DNA from: DATHGT01 sp035317605
Lineage (GTDB): Bacteria; Methylomirabilota; Methylomirabilia; Rokubacteriales; CSP1-6
Assembly: GCA_035317605.1 (NCBI GenBank)
Contig: DATHGT010000066.1
Span: 1 to 5,471, forward strand
Direction: 5' to 3'
Length of the DNA: 5,471 nt
Shown here: piece after piece, positions 1-4,825 of the stretch
How the letters are laid out: every line of letters starts with the position of its first letter
Position numbering within the stretch: position 1 is the first letter of the stretch
The notes under the pieces: generated by a model
What the model was told of the DNA's origin: nothing
Database searches by the model: none
What the model saw: the letters and a program-made list of their open reading frames with translations, nothing else
Translations under genes and position numbers: made by a program

Positions 1-74
1 TCAGGAACATCGCCGTCGAGGGCAAGCCCGACGCGTTCCACTGCGAGCTGTGCATGCCGGTGCGGCCGCTGTAG
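1..74 (+). CDS. C-terminal end of an unrecognised protein (partial)
   Basis: Reading from base 3 gives 23 sense codons ending in TAG at 72-74. The peptide ends in FHCELCMPVRPL and carries a CxxC pair. I do not recognise the family, and so short a piece could be a chance open frame. Support comes from the orientation, which matches all genes downstream, and from the short 56-base gap before rimO, which is a normal intergenic distance. The CELC motif near the C-terminus could bind a metal or form a disulfide, but that is speculation. No terminator with a T-run is visible between this stop and rimO. Confidence 0.3.
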   Translation, partial: RNIAVEGKPDAFHCELCMPVRPL

Positions 75-109
75 GTCGGCCCGCCCCATCCCGAGCCGCC
101 GGCTCGCGT

Positions 110-118
110 TGATATACT
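110..118 (+). promoter_or_regulatory. Extended -10 promoter candidate for the rimO operon
   Basis: TG at 110-111, one base, then TATACT at 113-118 match the extended -10 pattern TGnTATAAT with one mismatch. No -35 hexamer is recognisable 16-18 bases upstream (around 88-96, CCCGAG-like), which is tolerable for extended -10 promoters. Transcription would start near 124-126, only about 5-7 bases before the rimO ATG. The short AT-rich patch stands out from its GC-rich surroundings. The call rests on pattern matching only. Confidence 0.45.
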
Positions 119-130
119 GGGTCGTCCCCC

Positions 131-1447
131 ATGAAGGTCCATCTCACGACCCTCGGCTGCCCCAAGAACCAGGTCGATTCCGAGCTGATGCTCGGGATGC
201 TGACCGAGGCCGGGTTTCCGATCGCCGAGCGGGCCGAAGACGCCGAGTGCCTGATCGTGAACACGTGCGCGTTCATCGACCGGGCGCGTGAAGAATCGGT
301 CAACACGATCCTGGAGATGGCTCGATTGAAGGAGCACGGGCACTGCCGGTCGTTGATCGTGACCGGGTGCCTGACTCAGCGCTACGGCGCCGAGATCCTG
401 CGCGAGCTGCCCGAGGTCGACGGCATCCTCGGCACCTCCGAGCTGACCCGCATCGTCGACCTCGTCCGCCAGGCCTCGGGCCGTCACGACTGGGCCACGT
501 CCGCGCCGCCCGGCTATCTCTACGACGCGACCACGCCGCGCCTGATGACCGCGCGCGTGCCATACGCCTACGTGAAGATCGCCGAGGGCTGCGACATGGG
601 CTGCACCTTCTGCGCGATCCCCCAGTTCCGCGGCAAGCATCGCAGCCGTCCGCTCGCCGACGTCGTGAAGGAAGTCGAGGGCCTCGCGGCCAAGGGCATT
701 CAGGAAGCGATCTTGGTCTCGCAGGACACGCTGGCCTACGGCCGCGATCTGCTGGGCAACGGCGACATCGGCGATCTGCTGCTGGCGCTGGGCGACACGC
801 GCATGCCGTGGATCCGTCCCATGTACCTGCATCCCGCCCACGTCAACGATCGGCTGCTCGCCAAGTGGGCGCGGGCGCGCATCGTCCCGTACGTGGACAT
901 GCCGGTCCAGCACGGCGACGACGGAGTCCTGCGCGCGATGCGCCGCGCGGTCACCGCGCGGCGCATGAAAGAGATCGTCGCCGAGTTCCGATCCGCGATC
1001 CCCGACGTCACCATGCGGACCACTGTGCTGGTCGGCTTCCCCGGCGAGTCGGAGGCGGCGTTCGAGCGTCTGCTGGAATTCGTCGACGAGGCGCGGTTCG
1101 ATCGGCTCGGCGTGTTCACCTATTCGCCTGAAGAAGGGACGCCGTCGCCCGACTTCCCCGATCAGGTGCCCGCCGAGATCGCCGCCGAGCGCGCCACGCG
1201 CGTCCAGGACCGCGGCGAGGCCATCGCGTGGGAGCGCCATCAGAAGGTCCTGGGCAGCGTGCTCGATGTCCTCGTCGACGGGCCGAGCGAGGACTCCGCG
1301 TTCGCCTGGGAAGCGCGCACGGCCGGCCAGGCTCCCGAGATCGACGGGGTCGTCTACCTGCGCGATCGCTCGTTCACCCCGGGCCGCTTCGCCCGCGTGC
1401 GCATCGCCGAGGTCGAGGGCCACGAGCTGGTGGGCGAGCGCGAGTAG
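131..1447 (+). CDS. rimO: Ribosomal protein S12 methylthiotransferase RimO
   Basis: RimO is a radical-SAM enzyme that adds a beta-methylthio group to a conserved aspartate of ribosomal protein S12, using two [4Fe-4S] clusters. The 438-residue protein has the full family layout. The N-terminal UPF0004/MTTase domain (about 2-110) has cluster cysteines C10 (LGCPKN), C46 (NTCAF) and C80 (TGCL). The radical-SAM core has C154, C158 and C161 (EGCDMGCTFC). A C-terminal TRAM domain spans about 372-436 and includes RTAGQAPEIDGVVYL, typical of RimO. PEVDGILGTSEL also favours RimO over the tRNA enzyme MiaB. The ATG at 131 is chosen because MKVHLTTLGCPKN matches the conserved family start. No Shine-Dalgarno precedes it (bases 121-130 are GTCGTCCCCC), so initiation may be near-leaderless. 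It is the first gene of a tight run with pgpA, cinA and thpR. Confidence 0.96.
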   Translation: MKVHLTTLGCPKNQVDSELMLGMLTEAGFPIAERAEDAECLIVNTCAFIDRAREESVNTILEMARLKEHGHCRSLIVTGCLTQRYGAEILRELPEVDGILGTSELTRIVDLVRQASGRHDWATSAPPGYLYDATTPRLMTARVPYAYVKIAEGCDMGCTFCAIPQFRGKHRSRPLADVVKEVEGLAAKGIQEAILVSQDTLAYGRDLLGNGDIGDLLLALGDTRMPWIRPMYLHPAHVNDRLLAKWARARIVPYVDMPVQHGDDGVLRAMRRAVTARRMKEIVAEFRSAIPDVTMRTTVLVGFPGESEAAFERLLEFVDEARFDRLGVFTYSPEEGTPSPDFPDQVPAEIAAERATRVQDRGEAIAWERHQKVLGSVLDVLVDGPSEDSAFAWEARTAGQAPEIDGVVYLRDRSFTPGRFARVRIAEVEGHELVGERE

Positions 1448-1921
1448 GTGCCGGAAAGGGGCGTCCTCGACCGCGTCGCCGTTCTCATCGCGACCGTCTT
1501 CGGTGTCGGCTACGCGCCGCTCGCGCCGGGCACGGTGGCCAGCGTGGTGACCGTCATCTTCCTCGGGCTCGTTCCGTTCTCTCGCGCCGGGCTCGCCGTC
1601 TTTCTCCTGCTGGTCGTGGTCGTCGGGACCTGGGCCGCTCACCGCGCCGAGCGGGTGATCGGCGGAAAGGATCCGGGCGCGATCGTGATCGACGAGGTCG
1701 CGGGGATGACACTGTCGGTCGTCGCCTTCCCGCTCACCACCGAAGTGCTGGCGGCGGGCCTGGCGCTCTTCCGCGTGTTCGACGTGCTCAAGCCTCCGCC
1801 GGCGCGCGAGAGCCAGCGGATCACGGGCGGCGTCGGCGTGATGATCGACGACCTGATCGCGGGACTGTACGCGCTGGTGATCATCGCGGTGCTGCGCCGA
1901 ACGCTGGGCTGGCCACCGTGA
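1448..1921 (+). CDS. pgpA: Phosphatidylglycerophosphatase A
   Basis: PgpA is an inner-membrane phosphatase that converts phosphatidylglycerophosphate to phosphatidylglycerol, the last step in making that phospholipid. The 157-residue product has the family motifs in order: GYAPLAPGTVAS (21-32), KDPGAIVIDEVAGM (74-87) with the acidic pair D82/E83, FRVFDVLKPPPAR (108-120), and GGVGVMIDDLIAG (127-139) with D134/D135. Hydrophobic stretches near 10-18, 33-60, 89-107 and 136-150 fit membrane segments. The GTG at 1448 follows the rimO TAG with no gap and in the same frame, and no better start lies close by. No clear Shine-Dalgarno is seen, so translation probably depends on ribosomes finishing rimO. 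Its 3' end overlaps cinA by 4 bases. Length is close to the usual 160-170 residues. Confidence 0.93.
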   Translation: MPERGVLDRVAVLIATVFGVGYAPLAPGTVASVVTVIFLGLVPFSRAGLAVFLLLVVVVGTWAAHRAERVIGGKDPGAIVIDEVAGMTLSVVAFPLTTEVLAAGLALFRVFDVLKPPPARESQRITGGVGVMIDDLIAGLYALVIIAVLRRTLGWPP

Positions 1922-3147
1922 GCGCACTGGTCGTCACCGTCGGCGTCGCGCTCGGCGCCGACGAGCACGACGTCGCCGCGCTGACCCACGCGCTGAGGGA
2001 GGCCGGCCTCGACGTCACCGGCCGCTTCGCGGTGGACGAGGACGAGGTCATGCTGGAGCGCGCGCTGACCACGGGGGCGGCCGTCACCGTCGTGGTCGCG
2101 GGAAGCGGCAGCTCGTCGGGTGACGTCGTGCGCCGCACGCTGGCCCGCATCACGGGCGCGCGGCTGCTGCTCAGCGAGCGCGCCCTCGACGCCCTCGCCG
2201 AACGATATCGTCGCCGCGATCGACCGCTGCCCCGGCGCGCCGAGCGCCTGGCCCTGTTCCCCCAGGGGGCTGCGCTGTGGCTCTCGCCGGAGGCCGATCC
2301 GGCGTTCGCGCTGGAGACGGAAGGCCGCGTGATCGCCGTGCTCCCGCGCGGCGGCGATCTGGCGGCGATCGTCAGGCAGCATCTCGTGCCGTTCCTCGCC
2401 GAGCGCACGGGGATCGGCGAGGCCGTACTCACGCGAACGCTCCGCACCGCCGGCGTCTCAATCGCCGACGTCGAGGAGCGGCTCACCGAAGCCGGCGCCC
2501 GCGCGGACGGCAGCGAGGCGACGATCACCGTGCTGCCGGCGGCGAGCGGAGACTTCGAAGTCTGGGTGCGGATCACCGCGCGCGGCCCGGGCGCGGCGGA
2601 GCGTCTGGCTCGCGTCGACCGCGACGTCGCCGAGGTGCTGGGCGAGGACTGCTACGGGCGCGACGACGACACACTCGAGCGTGTCGTCGGTCGGCTGCTC
2701 CTCGAGCGCGGGCTCACGCTCTCGGTGGCGGAATCGTGCACGAGCGGGCTGCTCGGTCATCGTCTCACCGACATTCCCGGCTCCTCCGCGTACTTCGAGC
2801 GCGGGGTGCTGGTCTACTCGAATCAGGCCAAGCAGGATCTGCTCGGCGTGCCCGAGGAGATCCTGCGCACGCACGGCGCGGTGAGCGCGCCCTGCGCGGA
2901 GGCGATGGCCCGCGGTATCTGCGCGCGCAGCGGCAATCCCGTGGGCCTCGCCGTCACCGGCATCGCGGGACCGGACGGCGGGACGCCCACCAAGCCTGTC
3001 GGGACCGTCTTCATCGGGGTGGCCGTCTCCGGCGAGGTCGAAGCGCGCCGGTTCCAGTTCGAGGGCGATCGATCCGCGGTGAAGTGGCAGTCGACGCAGA
3101 TGGCCCTCGACCTGCTCCGGAGAAGACTGATGAAACGGGGGACCTAG
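1918..3147 (+). CDS. cinA: CinA-family protein: NMN deamidase with a degenerate N-terminal MoCF-like domain
   Basis: The GTG at 1918 overlaps the pgpA stop (GTGA) and gives 409 residues, the usual full length for CinA. The C-terminal domain (about 250-409, PncC type) converts nicotinamide mononucleotide to nicotinate mononucleotide and ammonia in pyridine-nucleotide salvage. It keeps VAESCTSG (270-277, nucleophile candidate S273), YSNQAK (300-305, with K305), HGAVS (319-323) and TGIAGPDGG followed by KPVGT (347-363). A KH-like middle segment (about 168-247) includes RTLRTAGVS. The N-terminal COG1058 domain (1-160), an ADP-ribose pyrophosphatase in characterised full-length CinA, aligns in order and length but has lost its signatures: GTELLLG reads GVALGADEH, TGGLGPTxDD reads VAGSGSSSGD (60-69), GTAPG is absent, and GLPGPPSE reads VLPRGGDL (141-148). 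I infer an active deamidase and a doubtful pyrophosphatase. There is no clear Shine-Dalgarno, so coupling to pgpA is likely. Confidence 0.92.
   Translation: MSALVVTVGVALGADEHDVAALTHALREAGLDVTGRFAVDEDEVMLERALTTGAAVTVVVAGSGSSSGDVVRRTLARITGARLLLSERALDALAERYRRRDRPLPRRAERLALFPQGAALWLSPEADPAFALETEGRVIAVLPRGGDLAAIVRQHLVPFLAERTGIGEAVLTRTLRTAGVSIADVEERLTEAGARADGSEATITVLPAASGDFEVWVRITARGPGAAERLARVDRDVAEVLGEDCYGRDDDTLERVVGRLLLERGLTLSVAESCTSGLLGHRLTDIPGSSAYFERGVLVYSNQAKQDLLGVPEEILRTHGAVSAPCAEAMARGICARSGNPVGLAVTGIAGPDGGTPTKPVGTVFIGVAVSGEVEARRFQFEGDRSAVKWQSTQMALDLLRRRLMKRGT
3137..3142 (+). promoter_or_regulatory. Possible Shine-Dalgarno for thpR, or slippery G-run, at the end of cinA
   Basis: GGGGGA lies in the last codons of cinA, 10 bases before the GTC at 3153 where ThpR homology begins. 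It is the only purine-rich anti-Shine-Dalgarno match near the gene. The five Gs at 3137-3141 are also a place where a -1 slip on the cinA GGG codon (3139-3141) would move ribosomes into the thpR frame. The sequence does not decide which role, if either, is real. Confidence 0.35.
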
Positions 3148-3152
3148 CCGCG

Positions 3153-3710
3153 GTCAGGACGTTCGTCGCCGTTCTGCTGTCCGACGAGATCAGAGGGCGC
3201 CTGGCCCGGGAAATCGACGCGCTCCGCCCTCACGCTCCCGGCGTCGCCTGGGTCGCCGCCGAGAACCTTCACGTCACCGTCAAGTTCCTCGGCGGCGTGG
3301 AGGAGACGCGTCTCGCCGACGTCGTCGCGGCGCTGCCGCACGTCGCGACGGTTTCCGCGTTCGAGGTCGAGATCCGCGGGCTCGGCGCGTTTCCGAACCC
3401 GGGCCGGCCGCGTGTGCTGTGGGCGGGAGCGCCTGGATCGCCGGCGTTCACGCGCCTGGCCGAGGGCGTCGATCGAGCGCTCGTCGCCCTCGGCTTTCCC
3501 CCGGAAGGCCGCGAGTTCACGCCGCACGTCACGCTCGGCCGCGTGCGCGAGCCGCGTCGCAACGACGCGCTGACCGAGGCGCTCGAGGCCGCCGCCGCCC
3601 GCTCGTTCGGGACCCTCCAGGTCCAGCGCGTGTCGCTCATGCGCAGCGATCTCTCGCCCAGCGGCGCACGCTACACCGAGCTGGCCCCCGTCCCCCTTCT
3701 GCCGGCCTGA
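3153..3710 (+). CDS. thpR: RNA 2',3'-cyclic phosphodiesterase (2H family, formerly 2'-5' RNA ligase LigT)
   Basis: ThpR opens 2',3'-cyclic phosphates at RNA ends to 2'-phosphates, and homologues were first described as 2'-5' RNA ligases. Counting from codon 3153 as residue 1, the 185-residue protein has both catalytic HxT motifs of the 2H phosphoesterase superfamily: H40-V-T42 in NLHVTVKFLG and H125-V-T127 in FTPHVTLGRVR. It also has the family strands ending in RPRVLWAG and SLMRSDLSPSGARYTEL. The N-terminus is uncertain. Family members begin with a peptide like (M)RTFVAVLL, but that codon here is GTC, and no ATG, GTG or TTG lies close by in frame. The nearest in-frame upstream candidate is GTG at 3084, which would add 23 residues of unconserved sequence and overlap cinA by 64 bases. 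cinA-ligT-recA order is known in Deinococcus. The domain assignment is strong, but the start is a placeholder. Confidence 0.88.
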   Translation, partial: VRTFVAVLLSDEIRGRLAREIDALRPHAPGVAWVAAENLHVTVKFLGGVEETRLADVVAALPHVATVSAFEVEIRGLGAFPNPGRPRVLWAGAPGSPAFTRLAEGVDRALVALGFPPEGREFTPHVTLGRVREPRRNDALTEALEAAAARSFGTLQVQRVSLMRSDLSPSGARYTELAPVPLLPA

Positions 3711-3718
3711 CCCCCAAA

Positions 3719-3738
3719 TACTGTATCCAGTTTCAGAC
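3719..3738 (+). promoter_or_regulatory. LexA/SOS-box-like operator upstream of recA
   Basis: Positions 3721-3736 read CTGT, eight bases, TCAG. This is one mismatch from the gammaproteobacterial LexA core CTGT-N8-ACAG, and the leading TACTGTAT matches the first eight bases of the extended E. coli consensus. The site ends one base before the recA -35 hexamer, so a bound repressor could hinder RNA polymerase. recA is a classic SOS gene. The lexA gene is not in the window, and LexA recognition varies between phyla, so the assignment is inference from position and pattern. Confidence 0.45.
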
Positions 3739-3739
3739 A

Positions 3740-3768
3740 TTGACGCTCCCCGTGGGGTCTCCTAGAAT
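3740..3768 (+). promoter_or_regulatory. Sigma70-type recA promoter
   Basis: TTGACG (3740-3745, 5 of 6 to TTGACA) and TAGAAT (3763-3768, 5 of 6 to TATAAT) are separated by the optimal 17 bases. Transcription is expected to start at about 3774-3776, leaving a leader of about 22 bases that contains the Shine-Dalgarno. It is the best promoter match in the window and suggests recA has its own transcript in addition to any read-through from cinA-thpR. The spacer contains the small dyad CCCCGTGGGG (3748-3757). Confidence 0.72.
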
Positions 3769-3769
3769 G

Positions 3770-3791
3770 CTCCCAACGCTTTCTCTGGGAG
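3770..3791 (+). repeat. Inverted repeat overlapping the recA Shine-Dalgarno
   Basis: CTCCCA (3770-3775) and TGGGAG (3786-3791) are exact reverse complements separated by 10 bases. In RNA they could form a 6-bp stem that hides the GGGAGGGA ribosome-binding site. No T-run follows, so it does not look like a terminator. The left arm lies at or before the predicted start of transcription. The stem should therefore form mainly in transcripts reading through from thpR and hardly in those from the recA promoter. Confidence 0.35.
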
Positions 3792-3794
3792 GGA
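3787..3794 (+). promoter_or_regulatory. Strong ribosome-binding site of recA
   Basis: GGGAGGGA ends three bases before the ATG at 3798, with the GGAGG core (3788-3792) five bases upstream of it. It is the clearest Shine-Dalgarno in the window. It confirms the recA start and contrasts with the weak or absent sites before rimO, pgpA, cinA and the pilT-like gene. Confidence 0.8.
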
Positions 3795-3797
3795 CCC

Positions 3798-4817
3798 ATG
3801 GCAGAAGTGAAGAGCGACCGTAAACAGGCCCTGGAACTCGCGCTCTCCCAGATCGAGCGGCAGTTCGGCAAGGGCGCGGTCATGCGCCTGGGCGCCCGCG
3901 GTCCGCTCGAGGAGATCGCGGTCATTCCCACCGGCGCGATCTCACTCGACGTCGCGCTCGGGATCGGCGGCCTGCCCCGCGGGCGAGTCACCGAGATCTA
4001 CGGCCCGGAGTCCTCGGGCAAGACCACGCTGGCCTTGCATGTGATCGCCGAGGCCCAGCGCTTGGGCGGCATCGTCGCCTTCATCGACGCCGAGCACGCG
4101 CTCGATGCCATCTACTCCAAGAAGCTCGGCGTCAACACCGACGAGATGTTGATTGCCCAGCCCGACACCGGCGAGCAGGCGCTGGAGATCGCGGAAACCC
4201 TGGTGCGCTCGAACGCCGTCGACGTCATCGTGGTCGACTCGGTGGCCGCGCTGGTGCCGCGCGCCGAGCTGGACGGCGACATGGGCGATTCGCTTCCCGG
4301 CCTGCAGGCCCGCCTGATGTCGCAGGCCCTCCGCAAGCTCACCGCCGCCATCGCCCGCTCCGGCACCGTGATGATCTTCATCAACCAGATCCGCGAAAAG
4401 ATCGGCGTGATGTTCGGATCGCCCGAAACCCAACCCGGTGGGCGAGCCCTGAAGTTCTACGCCTCCATCCGCATCGACGTGCGGCGGCAGGACGCGATCA
4501 AGCAGGGGACGGAGTCGGTCGGGGTGCGGACGAAGGCCAAGGTCGTGAAGAACAAGCTGGCGCCGCCGTTCCGCGAAGCCGAGTTCGACATGATCTACGG
4601 CGAGGGCATCTCCAAGTCCGGCACCGTGCTCGACGCGGGCGTCGAGCAGCAGATCATCGAGAAGTCGGGCACCTGGTACACGTACAAAAACGAGCGGATC
4701 GGCCAGGGCCGCGAGAACGCCAAGCGCTGGCTCCAGGAGAATCCGGTCGTGCTCGCCGATCTCGAGGCCAAGGTCCGCGAGGTGCTGGGTCTCCGCGCCC
4801 CCGTGCCGATCAAGTAG
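3798..4817 (+). CDS. recA: Recombinase RecA
   Basis: RecA forms ATP-dependent filaments on single-stranded DNA, drives homologous pairing and strand exchange, and triggers LexA self-cleavage in the SOS response. The 339-residue protein aligns with E. coli RecA at an offset of +3 through the core. It has Walker A GPESSGKT (69-76), catalytic E99 in DAEHALD, Y106 at the adenine site, Walker B VIVVDS (143-148), loop L1 (ELDGDMGDS, 157-165), Q197 and loop L2 up to about 213, subunit-contact F220, K251/K253 in KVVKNK, and Y267 in IYGEGI. The start is fixed by a strong Shine-Dalgarno. Two small oddities are seen: the usual proline of HALDP is alanine (A104), and the protein ends in RAPVPIK without the acidic tail found in E. 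coli. Its own promoter and a LexA-like box lie upstream, cinA-thpR precede it, and a pilT-like gene follows after 8 bases. Identification is certain. Confidence 0.99.
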   Translation: MAEVKSDRKQALELALSQIERQFGKGAVMRLGARGPLEEIAVIPTGAISLDVALGIGGLPRGRVTEIYGPESSGKTTLALHVIAEAQRLGGIVAFIDAEHALDAIYSKKLGVNTDEMLIAQPDTGEQALEIAETLVRSNAVDVIVVDSVAALVPRAELDGDMGDSLPGLQARLMSQALRKLTAAIARSGTVMIFINQIREKIGVMFGSPETQPGGRALKFYASIRIDVRRQDAIKQGTESVGVRTKAKVVKNKLAPPFREAEFDMIYGEGISKSGTVLDAGVEQQIIEKSGTWYTYKNERIGQGRENAKRWLQENPVVLADLEAKVREVLGLRAPVPIK

Positions 4818-4825
4818 CCCCCGGC

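Noticed and set aside
367..1131. Plus-strand open frame of 254 codons inside rimO
   Set aside because: An out-of-frame, Arg/Pro-rich shadow of rimO without motifs.
1228..1917. In-frame upstream extension of cinA across rimO and pgpA
   Set aside because: The translation is arginine-rich non-biological sequence overlapping real genes. The CinA family start (SALVVTVG) coincides with the GTG at 1918.
1639..2382. Long open frame on the minus strand (247 codons) opposite pgpA and cinA
   Set aside because: It lies wholly antisense to two well-identified genes. Its product is an Arg/Gly/Ala-rich sequence with no recognisable motif, as expected from high-GC third-position bias.
2277..3083. Long in-frame upstream extension of thpR through cinA
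   Set aside because: It is an Arg/Gly-rich shadow of cinA. ThpR homology begins only at about 3153.
3144..3740. Minus-strand open frame of 198 codons opposite thpR
   Set aside because: Low-complexity, charged translation with no family resemblance. The plus strand carries ThpR with both catalytic HxT motifs.
3748..3757. CCCCGTGGGG dyad in the recA promoter spacer as an operator or terminator
   Set aside because: Four-base arms with a two-base centre are too short to call, and no T-run follows. It is expected by chance in GC-rich DNA.
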